A stretch of 64,000 nucleotides of DNA from Verrucomicrobiaceae bacterium. Lineage in GTDB: Bacteria > Verrucomicrobiota > Verrucomicrobiia > Verrucomicrobiales > Verrucomicrobiaceae. Below are positions 18,142-26,654 of the stretch, one piece after another; the first letter of the stretch is position 1, and each line of letters starts with the position of its first letter. A program made the translations under genes and the position numbers. The stretch covers positions 1 through 64,000 of the forward strand of contig JAEUHN010000004.1 in assembly GCA_016795365.1 (NCBI GenBank). Reading direction: 5' to 3'. Under the pieces are notes generated by a model that searched no databases, had not been told where the DNA came from, and saw only the letters and a program-made list of their open reading frames with translations.

Positions 18142-20589
18142 CTACTTCGTCTTCGCCAGCTTCTCGCGCAATTGCTCGAGCCTCGTGAGCTGACGGGGAG
18201 GCGGCGGGGCTGGAGGTGGCGCGGCGGCGGCCACTGGAGCGGGTGGCGGCGGAGGAGCTGGAGGCGCATTCTTCGGCGGAGGCGGCGGCGCATCCACACG
18301 CAGGGTGCCACCGAATGCAAAGCGCTGCTTCACGATGCCAGCCGGTGTTGGCACATCCGCCATCACGAAGAGGTTGGGATACTTGTTCACGGGTGTGTCA
18401 GGCCGGGTTGGGATCTTGAAGACCAGATCGGTCACCGCCTTGGTGAACTTCACGGGCGCGACTGGCAGGTAGTCTGGCAGTCCGTAGAGAATCGCCGTCG
18501 CCTCGGCCTCGAACGGCACGCGGTGCTCCAGCTTGCAGAAGTAGTCCGTGCTCTTGCCCTGCTCGACGGCTGTGAGCGCGGGTGTGCCGCTCGCGATCAT
18601 CATCGGGGCCGTGACCAACTCCGTGAATGGAGAGGCATTGAAGGCGATGCCATTGCCTGTGTCCGCCTGCCCGAGCACGGTGAGCTTCCAGTTGCCTGAT
18701 GGTGCATCGCCATTGGCATCCAGCTGGAAGACGCACTCCGTCTGACCTTCGCCGATGGTTTGCTCACCTAGCGAATTGATGCCCGGCGGCTTCCACATCA
18801 GACGCACCAGGATGGGGGCTTTGAAGCCCTCCTTGCGTCTCGCCACGATTCTCAATTCGATCACACCCGCCTGAACCAAGGGCACGGCTGGCTTCACAAT
18901 CTCCAGCGCAAACGGCGCTTCCTCGATCACGGCCACAGGCATCTGGGACTCAATGGTGCGATGCAGCGGCAGGTTGTTGCCCTCCCGCACCAGATCGAAG
19001 ACCTGGCGCAGACGACCCATCGTTGGGTTCGCAGGATCGTTAGGCTTTAAGGTGATCGTGGCCGCACTGCCGCCGAGAGGTGCATCGGGTGCCGCCTCGA
19101 ACAGCGCCATGATGTTCCCCAGTCCACCCGGCATCGATGCATCGACCAACCTCACGCCGGGAGGCAAGCCATCGCAAACAAAGGTGGCATCTCCGCCAGT
19201 GCCGGTGCGCGTGACATTGATCAACTGCGCGAAGCGTCCCCCACGTGGCACGGGAATGAACTGGCGGAGCTGAGTGTCGTTGTTGTCGTAGTTCGGCGAA
19301 GAGAAAACGATCTCAGGACGCGCACCCGTGACCTCGAGTCGATACACAAACGCTGGACCACCGCGCTCAAGCTGATCCACCACTCGGAGAAAGTAGTCGC
19401 CATCGGCAGGAATCGTCGCCCTGAAGCGACTATCGAGACGCGGCGAATCACCCGCGTCATCATTTTCCACAATGCCGCCGCCTTGGGCATTCATGAGGAG
19501 CACCACCGGATCGAGCGGTGATCCGATTGCCTGCGCGTAAGCGACGACTTCGATCTGCTGATCCTTCTTCAGCGAGAGCTTGAAGCAGTCCATGTCACCC
19601 GGCTTCTCGATGATGCCATTGAGCGCCACCGAAGGCGGCAGCGAGCACGGCGTTGCCTTGGAAATGTCGTCGTTGGGCTCCACTTCCAACACGTTGTCAA
19701 ACTCCACCACCCGGAAGGGATTGCCCGAGGGCGCAGGTTGCTGCTTGGGCAGCAGAACAAAGGGCCATGCAGGCAGGGCTGGCAGCACCACATCCTCTTC
19801 GAAACTCTCACCACTGATGCTGAGAAAGCGAGCCTTCACCGTGCTGCCCGCCTTGCCTCCAGCAGGATAGACCACATCGGGCCGACGAAACTCGCCCAGG
19901 TGCAGACGATAAAACGAACTGTCGCTGCCCACATACGAGGACTCGCGCACTTGAATGATGTAATCGCCATCTTCGGGAACCACGATGGAAGCGTGAGGGT
20001 CCTTCGTGTGGAGGACGGTGTCATCGCAGATCGCCAGCTCGAAGCGACGGCTGTCCATGATCGCCACGAAGGGATCGAAGGCGGTGTAGCCCAGTCGCTG
20101 CGCCTCAATCTCGACCGTGAGCCGCTGCCCCTTCTTCATCGGCACTCGATAGTAATCCACGTCTTCATTCGTCACCACACCCTCGATGGTTTGATTCAAT
20201 CCCACAGCCTGCGGTGTGGCGAAGTCACTGTTGGGCTCAACTTCGTTGATCGTCGGATAGGGTCCCACAAACACCTGCCGCAGATGCGAGATGCCCGAGG
20301 CCGTCCGCACTCGCAGCGCATGTGAACCGAGCGGCACTTCCGGTGCGACGGCAATCGTCGCCACCACGGCACCGGCTTCTTTTTTCTCGATGTTCTTCAA
20401 GGTGAATCCCGGCGAGTAAAAGATGAAGCCCTCGAAGTCCGCGAGACGCGCACCCTGCACCGTCACCTTGGTCTCGACGCCGCGCTGAAGACCCTTCGGA
20501 GTGAGCCCGCCGAAGTCTGGGTAGGCAGCTTGAGCACAGCCGAAAGTGAGCGCCATCAAGGCGAGGGTGAGGTGCAAGGTGCGAGTCAT
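18142..20589 (-). CDS. Exported PPC-domain (pre-peptidase C-terminal) protein
   Basis: An 815-residue protein with a Sec signal peptide (residues 1-22, ending AQA-AYPDF) and an N-terminal IPT/TIG-like segment (GLQRGVETKVTVQGARL). Two PPC-like beta-sandwich regions follow, each opening with a VEPND/VEPNS signature: about 112-225 (INEVEPNSDFATPQAVGL) and 300-420 (VLEVEPNDDISKATPCSL). The C-terminus is a low-complexity proline/alanine tract ending RLEQLREKLAKTK. No protease domain is present. Such proteins commonly accompany planctomycete-type cytochromes and are thought to be surface or periplasmic binding modules. It starts 30 bp after the FecR stop and lies 217 bp before the DUF1592 gene, consistent with one operon. 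Confidence 0.85.
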   Translation of the reverse strand: MTRTLHLTLALMALTFGCAQAAYPDFGGLTPKGLQRGVETKVTVQGARLADFEGFIFYSPGFTLKNIEKKEAGAVVATIAVAPEVPLGSHALRVRTASGISHLRQVFVGPYPTINEVEPNSDFATPQAVGLNQTIEGVVTNEDVDYYRVPMKKGQRLTVEIEAQRLGYTAFDPFVAIMDSRRFELAICDDTVLHTKDPHASIVVPEDGDYIIQVRESSYVGSDSSFYRLHLGEFRRPDVVYPAGGKAGSTVKARFLSISGESFEEDVVLPALPAWPFVLLPKQQPAPSGNPFRVVEFDNVLEVEPNDDISKATPCSLPPSVALNGIIEKPGDMDCFKLSLKKDQQIEVVAYAQAIGSPLDPVVLLMNAQGGGIVENDDAGDSPRLDSRFRATIPADGDYFLRVVDQLERGGPAFVYRLEVTGARPEIVFSSPNYDNNDTQLRQFIPVPRGGRFAQLINVTRTGTGGDATFVCDGLPPGVRLVDASMPGGLGNIMALFEAAPDAPLGGSAATITLKPNDPANPTMGRLRQVFDLVREGNNLPLHRTIESQMPVAVIEEAPFALEIVKPAVPLVQAGVIELRIVARRKEGFKAPILVRLMWKPPGINSLGEQTIGEGQTECVFQLDANGDAPSGNWKLTVLGQADTGNGIAFNASPFTELVTAPMMIASGTPALTAVEQGKSTDYFCKLEHRVPFEAEATAILYGLPDYLPVAPVKFTKAVTDLVFKIPTRPDTPVNKYPNLFVMADVPTPAGIVKQRFAFGGTLRVDAPPPPPKNAPPAPPPPPAPVAAAAPPPAPPPPRQLTRLEQLREKLAKTK

Positions 20590-20619
20590 GCGGGTTCAGG
20601 TTTGTTGGGGGAGATGAAG

Positions 20620-22005
20620 TCAGCGAGGCTGGGCGGCGATCCCATACATGGGAGCCGGCTTGCCATCGGGCAGGCGTGATGGAGCCCCCAAGGTCAGGAC
20701 CATCGGCTGATCGACAGTGCGCTTCCACACATCGAAAAGATTGCTCAAGCGGGCCTTGGGCATGCCACCGGTGAGGATCACGGAAGCAATTTGCTCGCCA
20801 GTCTGGGTGAAGCTCTTCGAGAGCCAGGCGGGCGGAGGTGCCGCATGTGCCATAAACAGATAAACCGTGGCCGGACGACGCACGGTCAGCCGCAGCGGCC
20901 AACGTTTCGAAGAGGCTCCTGTGAGCGGTGGCGACTGCACCAAGTCAGCCCCGATCAAGGCACGTGGAAATGGCTTGCCACTTGCCGCGCCCCAGCGCTC
21001 CACACGGTTCATCGCCACGCTCGCCCCATCCTTGAGACCCCCTGGGATGATCCGATGAAAGGCCTCCACACCATCAATGCCCTCGGGTTCCTCGATCGCC
21101 GCGATGCACTGAATGCTCGACGGTTCCGTGGACCAGAACTGCCAGCGCTCGGGCACCGTTAACGAGGCGAGCCGCAGCAATCGCCCAGCGCCATCGACTC
21201 GCACCGCCTGCCCGGCGACCAGCTTGGTGGACTTGGCCGAGCCCTGAGGCGTGACCAACACGGCACCGCTGAACACCGCGACGTCCGTTTGCGCCCCACC
21301 TCGTGAGTTCACACCGAACAAGGTGCCTACATCCACAATGCTGGCCTGCGGTGTGCGAATGGTGAATCCCTTGCCCGCATCACCAGCATCCGCAGCGACG
21401 CGCCCGTGATCAAGACGGAGCAACATCGCGCTCTCCATGGTCATTTGCGCACCGGGAGACGCCATCACACGAACCTGGGAAGGCATCGTGAACAATCGCG
21501 GAGGCTGGTCTGCACCAACCACCACCTCGTCCGCCACAGGCATGTCCTCAGGCTCGGGCATCGCAGGATCGGTTGATCTTTGCGAAGGCGTGGTGGGCTC
21601 TGACTTCGCAACCACGACAGGTCCCTTGTTGGCAGATGGTTTCCACCATTGCCAGCTCACGATACCCAGCAAAACGATGGCAGCAGCCAGCGCGAATGGT
21701 TGCCAGCGGTGACGCCGAGCGTTCGTCGTGCGCTGGTGATGCGCGAGAGCAGCGGAGGTCACGCGTTGCACGAAGGGCTCGTCCTCTGCACACGACAGCC
21801 GAAGCCGCAATGCATCCACGAAGGCACCCTGATCTCTCTGTTCATGCTGGCGCAGCAAATCATCGAGCATCAGATGCCGCCGAATCTCTGCCCGCGCGCA
21901 GGAATCATCCTCGATCGCGCGGACTAGCAGTGCGACATCGGACGATGATGCTTCACCATCGACGTATCGGGCCAGGGCGGCTTCAAACTCCTCGTGCGAC
22001 TTCAT
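20620..22005 (-). CDS. FecR-domain anti-sigma factor-like membrane protein
   Basis: A 461-residue protein. The cytoplasmic N-terminus (MKSHEEFEAALARYVDGEAS) looks like a zinc-less anti-sigma domain. One membrane helix follows (about residues 105-122, ALAAAIVLLGIVSWQWW), then a periplasmic FecR domain (about 170-290: LRLDHGRVAADA, IRTPQASIVDVGTLFGVN, VFSGAVLVTPQG). The family senses envelope signals and controls a partner ECF sigma factor. The start codon overlaps the sigma factor stop (ATGA), so the two are translationally coupled and presumably partners. No TonB receptor is nearby; the downstream genes are a PPC protein and a cytochrome instead. The start at 22005 is preferred over 22050 because of the overlap. 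Confidence 0.9.
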   Translation of the reverse strand: MKSHEEFEAALARYVDGEASSSDVALLVRAIEDDSCARAEIRRHLMLDDLLRQHEQRDQGAFVDALRLRLSCAEDEPFVQRVTSAALAHHQRTTNARRHRWQPFALAAAIVLLGIVSWQWWKPSANKGPVVVAKSEPTTPSQRSTDPAMPEPEDMPVADEVVVGADQPPRLFTMPSQVRVMASPGAQMTMESAMLLRLDHGRVAADAGDAGKGFTIRTPQASIVDVGTLFGVNSRGGAQTDVAVFSGAVLVTPQGSAKSTKLVAGQAVRVDGAGRLLRLASLTVPERWQFWSTEPSSIQCIAAIEEPEGIDGVEAFHRIIPGGLKDGASVAMNRVERWGAASGKPFPRALIGADLVQSPPLTGASSKRWPLRLTVRRPATVYLFMAHAAPPPAWLSKSFTQTGEQIASVILTGGMPKARLSNLFDVWKRTVDQPMVLTLGAPSRLPDGKPAPMYGIAAQPR

Positions 22006-22544
22006 GGTGCGGATGAGGGGTCGGGGTTGGCAAGGCGTTGCTCGATGCACTCGAGCAAGGCACGTCGAAGTCGGAAGAAAGTCTGCCTCACATCATTCGC
22101 CGTGCGCCCGAGACGATCGGCAATGACCACAGGTGATAAATCTTCAAAGTATCGCCAGTGAACCAGCTGACGGCTCCGCTCGGGCATCGCCTCCAAGCAC
22201 AGGTGCAAGGCCCCCATGTGGTCTTCATTCGCCAGCGCTGAGGAAGGTCCGTCGGGCTCATGGACCAACAGTGCCTCGGTCATCGCCTGATTCATGAGTT
22301 CCTCGCGGCGCAATTCCTTGCGCACCAGATTGGCAACCAGTCGTCGCGCGATGCCACGCACCCACGGACCAAACTCCTGCTCACGATCGAAATCCCCGAG
22401 CTTCTCGAAAGCAAGGATGAGGGCCTCCTGTGCCACATCATCCACCGCCTCCGCACGAACGCCGATGGTGCGCACAAACGCGCGAAGCGCAGCCTGCTCG
22501 CGCCGCACCTGCTCGATGAACCATTCTGTGTCGCTGTCTGCCAT
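22002..22544 (-). CDS. ECF-type RNA polymerase sigma factor
   Basis: A 180-residue sigma-70 family protein containing regions 2 and 4 only. Region 2 is seen as VDDVAQEALILAFEKLGDF with FGPWVRGIARRLVANLVRK. Region 4 is LCLEAMPERSRQLVHWRYFE followed by the helix-turn-helix LSPVVIADRLGRTANDVRQT. Size and layout match ECF groups of Planctomycetes and Verrucomicrobia. It heads the minus-strand run sigma-FecR-PPC-DUF1592, and overlaps the FecR gene by 4 nt. Its targets are unknown; the genes just downstream are the obvious candidates. Confidence 0.92.
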   Translation of the reverse strand: MADSDTEWFIEQVRREQAALRAFVRTIGVRAEAVDDVAQEALILAFEKLGDFDREQEFGPWVRGIARRLVANLVRKELRREELMNQAMTEALLVHEPDGPSSALANEDHMGALHLCLEAMPERSRQLVHWRYFEDLSPVVIADRLGRTANDVRQTFFRLRRALLECIEQRLANPDPSSAP

Positions 22545-22614
22545 GGGGTCTCACCATGCAGTTGTAGCGACCTTGAAGAGCGTTACGGCAAAAAAGAAGA
22601 TTTTCTCGAAACGC

Positions 22615-23691
22615 TCATCGTTTCGCCACCTCCTTCGTCGAATTCGCCTCGTGCGGTCGTATCAACTCCAGCACCTTGTCGAGAGCTGCGAACTTCGAGC
22701 CATCGTTGCTCTTGCTGAACTGTTCGGCGAGGCGCTTGATCTCCATCGCGGCGGTGGCGAGTTCTTTGCCGTGACCTGTGGTCAAAGGATTGCTCTCCAC
22801 CAGGGCGAGCGCTTGCGCATACTCGGGGATGCCGAGCTTGGATTGCAGTTCGCGCATCTCTTTGATCAGTCGTTGAACGGTCTGTGCGTGCTGCACGGCG
22901 TAGGTCGGCTTGCCGTTGGGCAGACGCACAAGCTTGCCGGCTTTGTCCACGGGTGCGTCGTTACTACAGCCGACGGCGCACAAGCTATGTGCTAGGTGGA
23001 GCATCTTGCCGGTGAGGAAGATCATGCGTTTGCGTGCGGTGGGGATGGGCTGCGAATCGTGGCCGTTGCTCTTCACGGGCTTGCCTTCGGTGCTCACGAG
23101 GAAGTTGTGCTTCACCTCGCCGCTATACCAGGAGAGCAGCTCGAAGCCGTCGCTGAGCGCCGGGTGGCCCGCCTTGTTCACAAGCTGCTCGTCGTCAATG
23201 ACGTGGCATTCGAAGCATGCCTTCGCGGTGGCAAATGCGGAGGCCGAATGATTCATGCCAAGCGCGCTGGCTTGGCTGATGCGGTCGCTGCGAGTGAGGG
23301 ACTTGCTGTTGTGGATGTCGATCCACTTCTCCGCTCCGCCGTGACAGGATTCGCAACTCACCGCCGCCGTGGTCTGCACCGCGCTGGCGAGCTTCTCCTG
23401 CGTGTAGTGGCAGCGCACGCAGCTCGCGTTCGTAGCGATCTGATCGGGCTTCATGCCGATGAACTTCGCGATCTGATGCGCGGCCTCGGAGTTGGCCAGC
23501 GTGTTGAACGAGGTCGCGTGCTTGGTGCGCTCCCAGGATTCGACGATGGCCTTGTGGCAGTCCCGGCAAGACTCCGCACCAATGGTGTGCGCGGCATCGA
23601 CAGGCACGCGCTGGGCCCGACAAATCGTGGTCGAGAGCGTGATGACCAGAACGCTGACGAGGCGGAGCGGGAGCAAGATTGGCGTGTTCAT
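22615..23691 (-). CDS. Exported tetrahaem c-type cytochrome
   Basis: A 358-residue protein with signal peptide (about residues 1-26) and four CXXCH haem-attachment motifs: CRDCH (42-46), CVRCH (91-95), CESCH (113-117) and CFECH (159-163). The spacing and the HGGAEKWIDIH segment resemble the cytochrome c-554 type of multihaem proteins. The C-terminal half is helical, without further haem motifs. It presumably carries electrons in the periplasm. The frame runs upstream to 23835 but MNTPILLP at 23691 starts the signal peptide. It is divergent from the pentahaem cytochrome (117 bp between starts), which suggests a shared control region. Confidence 0.88.
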   Translation of the reverse strand: MNTPILLPLRLVSVLVITLSTTICRAQRVPVDAAHTIGAESCRDCHKAIVESWERTKHATSFNTLANSEAAHQIAKFIGMKPDQIATNASCVRCHYTQEKLASAVQTTAAVSCESCHGGAEKWIDIHNSKSLTRSDRISQASALGMNHSASAFATAKACFECHVIDDEQLVNKAGHPALSDGFELLSWYSGEVKHNFLVSTEGKPVKSNGHDSQPIPTARKRMIFLTGKMLHLAHSLCAVGCSNDAPVDKAGKLVRLPNGKPTYAVQHAQTVQRLIKEMRELQSKLGIPEYAQALALVESNPLTTGHGKELATAAMEIKRLAEQFSKSNDGSKFAALDKVLELIRPHEANSTKEVAKR

Positions 23692-23727
23692 GATCAAGAT
23701 GAGGGCGGTGTTTATGATTCGGACTTG

Positions 23728-23757
23728 TTGAGCACTTGGGTAACCGTCCTTTATAAT
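23728..23757 (+). promoter_or_regulatory. Candidate sigma-70-type promoter for the pentahaem cytochrome
   Basis: TTGAGC at 23728-23733 and a perfect TATAAT at 23752-23757, with an 18-bp spacer, inside the 117-bp divergent region. The start ATG at 23809 lies about 50 nt downstream, which fits a short leader. Seen by eye only. Confidence 0.55.
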
Positions 23758-23808
23758 TTCCATAACACCAACAGACCAATCTTTGCACCTGTTGCGCCGA
23801 AATTGTCC

Positions 23809-26379
23809 ATGCACGACCTGCCGCCAACATCCCACACGCCAGCGTCCGGCCCCACCGCTTCGAACCGTTGCGCGCAGCGCCTTGGACTACGGAACGCCGA
23901 AGGAGGTTCCGCTTTCGTCGAAGCGGAGGATCACCTGAACGCTGGGGCTCTTCGAGAGGCTTCTCCCTTCGACGAAAGCGGAGCTTCGTGCCTCGCTCCG
24001 CACTCCAAAACGCTGCGCATAACTCAACGAAGCCTGCTCACCTGCATCGTCCTTGTCTTCGGCGCAGCCTTCACTCACGCCGCCGAGCCCGTCCAAGACG
24101 CCGAGTCAGCCCACCGCACCTACCTCCAGGTCCTCCGCTCCGAGAAGCGCTTCCCCACGGCGGCGAGTTGCTCGCAGTGCCACCCGGATCACTACGCCGA
24201 GTGGTCGATGTCGCCGCACGCTTACGCGATGATGGACCCGGTCTTCAACTCGCTGCACACGCTGTTGCTGGAGCGCACCGGCGGCTCGAACGGTGACTTT
24301 TGCATCCGCTGCCACAGCGAGGTCGGTATGCAGCGCGAGGAGAAGATGCTGTCCAGCGCCATGCTGCGCACGCCAATCATGATCGAGGGCATCAGCTGCG
24401 TGGTCTGCCATCGCGTGGACCGCGACTTCGGCAACAGCAGCGGTCGCCTCACCATGACGCACGGCACTGTGACCGCGCCGGTGTATGGACCAACCGGCAA
24501 CAAGAACCTCAAGGCCGCCATCGAAGACAAGAAGTTCGGCCTTGTCACCAAGGACGATGAGATCGGCAAGGCTGTGCACTCAGACGCTTTGAAGTTCCCG
24601 GTGCTGGAGACCTCCGCTGCATGCGCAGCCTGTCACGATGTGAATGTGCCGCATGGGTTCCGCATCGAGTCCACCTTCACCGAGTGGAAGAACTCCCCAG
24701 CCAGCAAGGCCGGCCAGACCTGTCAGGACTGCCACATGAACAAGACGCAGGGAGTGGTGCCCGAGTCTCGCCTCACAGCCGATGGCCGCGATTTGAACTT
24801 CGATTTCGGTCCCGCCGCGAAGGTGCGCAACTCCCCGCGCGACAACCGCGAAGGCATCCCCACGCCAGCGCGCAAACGCACCAACCACATGATGATGGGC
24901 CCCGATTACAGCATCGTGCATCCCGGCTTGTATCCGCATTCGTTGGAGGCGCGCGAGTTCACGTATGGCAATCGCTTCCGCAAGGCGATGTCGGACAACC
25001 AGGAGTTGCTCGGCTTCATGCAGAGCCTCGCGAAGAAGGACGCCACGCAAAAGCCTGCGCACGATGCCGCGCTGAAGAAAGCCGCCAACGAAGCACGCAT
25101 CAACTCGCTCTCGGACTGGATCGCCTTCAAGTGGTGGGAAGGCTGGGGCACGCCTGCCTTCGAAGAGAAACTCTCCGATGCTGAACGCGCCCGCAGGCTC
25201 GAAGGCGTGGGCTTTCCCTGGGCGGACCCCAAAGATCCAGCAGGCTCGAAGCTCCGCCGCGAAGGTGCGCGACTCATCCTCAGCCGTCAGTTCAACCTGC
25301 TGAATCAGAGCTTCGTCGAGCGCACCCGACTGCTGCGCCGTGCGTTGCAGATGAAGGAGTTCAAGATCACGAAGGACGACGACAAAGGCCTGCGCTTCGC
25401 CGTCGATGTCCACAACGTCACCACCGGTCACTCGGTGCCCAGCGGAGCGGATGCGGACCGTCCCATGTTCCTGGAAGTGAAAGTCATCGACGCGCTTGGG
25501 CGTGTGATCTTCAAAAGCGGGGACCGCGATCCCAACGGCGACCTGCGCGATCTCGAATCGACCTTCGTCCATGCCGACGAGCCGAAGTCAGGCGCATGGC
25601 TCGACGCCAGCGCCTGGAAAACGCAAGCCGGTCTGCCTTTGCGCAAAGACGATCAGCGCTGGGTGCTTGATCCTTACCTCTTCAATCTGCAATCGAAGTT
25701 CATCACGCCGAACCTTGTCGGTGGCGAACGCGAGCAGGCACTGCCGGTGAACGTTTCCTTTGATCCCCTGCCGTTCATTCGTCCCTCTGCCAAGGCCGAA
25801 TCGCACACCGCGCGCGCGGCCTCCGTGCGCAAGCAAAGCCGCACGCTGCCACCGCTTGGCCATCGCTGGGCCGAATACAAAGTGGAGCGCGATCAACTCA
25901 CCGGCGCACGGCCTTATCGCATCGAGCTGAAGCTCATCTCGCAGTCCGTGCCGATCCACTTCGTCAAGGCGATGTCCGCCGTCGGCTTCGACTACAACCT
26001 CTCGCCCAAGGAAGTGGCCAAGCGCATTGTTGAAGGCCCCGTGGTGAACGCCGATGGCACCAAACGTCGCGGTGGAGCCACGGTGATCTGGAGCAAGACG
26101 GTGCCCGTGGTGGAAGCGAACTACCACGCAGACCTCACGCCCACACCTGACGAACTGATGAAGGTGCCGGTGAGCGAGTATCCGTATCCGCACACCAGCG
26201 AAGCAGAGTTGAAAGCCCGCGAGGCCGCGCTCGCTGGCACCAGTGAGGCGAGTGACTTGTTGTTGAAGAGCCTCGGCTTGTTGAACCCCGATGCCTGGCC
26301 CGGCGGTGTGCCGGAAGGCCTGCCCTTCCTGCCTGAGGAAGCCACCAAGGAAACCAATGCGAAGGAGGAGAAGCCATGA
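23809..26379 (+). CDS. Large pentahaem c-type cytochrome
   Basis: An 856-residue protein with five CXXCH motifs: CSQCH, CIRCH, CVVCH, CAACH and CQDCH (coding about 24169 to 24735). A long C-terminal half of strand-rich sequence follows (for example FAVDVHNVTTGHSVPSGADA), typical of cytochrome c-554-like surface proteins. A Sec-type hydrophobic stretch (LLTCIVLVFGAAFTHA-AEP) begins only at about residue 77. Between the ATG at 23809 and this stretch lies an in-frame palindromic element of about 147 bp. There is no closer ATG, GTG or TTG in frame; the frame is also open further upstream, but a good promoter at 23728-23757 supports 23809. Its stop overlaps ATG 26376 of the beta-barrel frame (ATGA). 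Probable role: electron transfer at or beyond the outer membrane. Confidence 0.85.
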   Translation: MHDLPPTSHTPASGPTASNRCAQRLGLRNAEGGSAFVEAEDHLNAGALREASPFDESGASCLAPHSKTLRITQRSLLTCIVLVFGAAFTHAAEPVQDAESAHRTYLQVLRSEKRFPTAASCSQCHPDHYAEWSMSPHAYAMMDPVFNSLHTLLLERTGGSNGDFCIRCHSEVGMQREEKMLSSAMLRTPIMIEGISCVVCHRVDRDFGNSSGRLTMTHGTVTAPVYGPTGNKNLKAAIEDKKFGLVTKDDEIGKAVHSDALKFPVLETSAACAACHDVNVPHGFRIESTFTEWKNSPASKAGQTCQDCHMNKTQGVVPESRLTADGRDLNFDFGPAAKVRNSPRDNREGIPTPARKRTNHMMMGPDYSIVHPGLYPHSLEAREFTYGNRFRKAMSDNQELLGFMQSLAKKDATQKPAHDAALKKAANEARINSLSDWIAFKWWEGWGTPAFEEKLSDAERARRLEGVGFPWADPKDPAGSKLRREGARLILSRQFNLLNQSFVERTRLLRRALQMKEFKITKDDDKGLRFAVDVHNVTTGHSVPSGADADRPMFLEVKVIDALGRVIFKSGDRDPNGDLRDLESTFVHADEPKSGAWLDASAWKTQAGLPLRKDDQRWVLDPYLFNLQSKFITPNLVGGEREQALPVNVSFDPLPFIRPSAKAESHTARAASVRKQSRTLPPLGHRWAEYKVERDQLTGARPYRIELKLISQSVPIHFVKAMSAVGFDYNLSPKEVAKRIVEGPVVNADGTKRRGGATVIWSKTVPVVEANYHADLTPTPDELMKVPVSEYPYPHTSEAELKAREAALAGTSEASDLLLKSLGLLNPDAWPGGVPEGLPFLPEEATKETNAKEEKP
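23872..24018. repeat. Palindromic repeat element inserted in frame, copy A
   Basis: Two inverted arms of about 51 bp (23872-23922 and 23967-24018) flank a short centre. The inner 15 bp, CCGCTTTCGTCGAAG against CTTCGACGAAAGCGG, pair perfectly; the outer parts (GCGCAGCGCCTTGGA against the complement of TCCAAAACGCTGCGC) pair with a few mismatches. By my boundaries the length is 147 bp, exactly 49 codons, with no stop in the cytochrome frame. It lies just before the signal-peptide hydrophobic core and shares its GCGCAG...CTTGGACT start with the element at 26421. Confidence 0.75.
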
Positions 26380-26420
26380 GTGCCCATGATCACCTGCTCC
26401 CCCCATGCCTTACGAAGGGA

Positions 26421-26630
26421 GTGGCGCAGCCACCTTGGACTGCGTGCAGCCTGCTGCCGCTTTTCGAAGGCAGCCCAGCTGCCGTGAACGTCTCCACGCC
26501 CTGCATCGCCGAATCGCTGTCGCGCGTGCGCAGCCTTGGCGCTTCGAACAACGTCCGTCGGCCTTCACGCCAGCATGGCTGGCTAGGAAAGGCGGCAGCA
26601 GGCTGCCGCAGTCCAAGGTGGCGTGGCCAC
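26421..26630. repeat. Palindromic repeat element inserted in frame, copy B
   Basis: Inverted arms of about 40 bp (26421-26460 and about 26592-26630) pair over CCACCTTGGACTGCG and GCAGCCTGCTGCCGC, with a central region of about 130 bp. The length is about 210 bp, 70 codons, open in the frame that runs from ATG 26376 into the lipoprotein. The terminal sequence GCGCAG...CCTTGGACTGCG is related to copy A, and both enter the reading frame at the same phase (GCG CAG). Confidence 0.78.
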
Positions 26631-26654
26631 GAAATTGCAGCCCGCATCGTGCGA

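Noticed and set aside
17925-18320. Extended N-terminus of the DUF1592 protein up to 18320
   Set aside because: It overlaps the proline-rich end of the PPC gene on the same strand and would bury the signal peptide; MLPHRFSALS at 17924 fits much better.
22996-23808. Upstream extension of the pentahaem cytochrome frame to 22996
   Set aside because: This stretch is antisense to the tetrahaem cytochrome gene, crosses the divergent promoter region and has no signal peptide or family similarity.
26376-26654. ATG 26376 as the definite start of the beta-barrel lipoprotein
   Set aside because: It overlaps the previous stop attractively (ATGA), but would put 93 residues, mostly repeat element, before a lipobox that works only near the N-terminus. 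Kept as an alternative.
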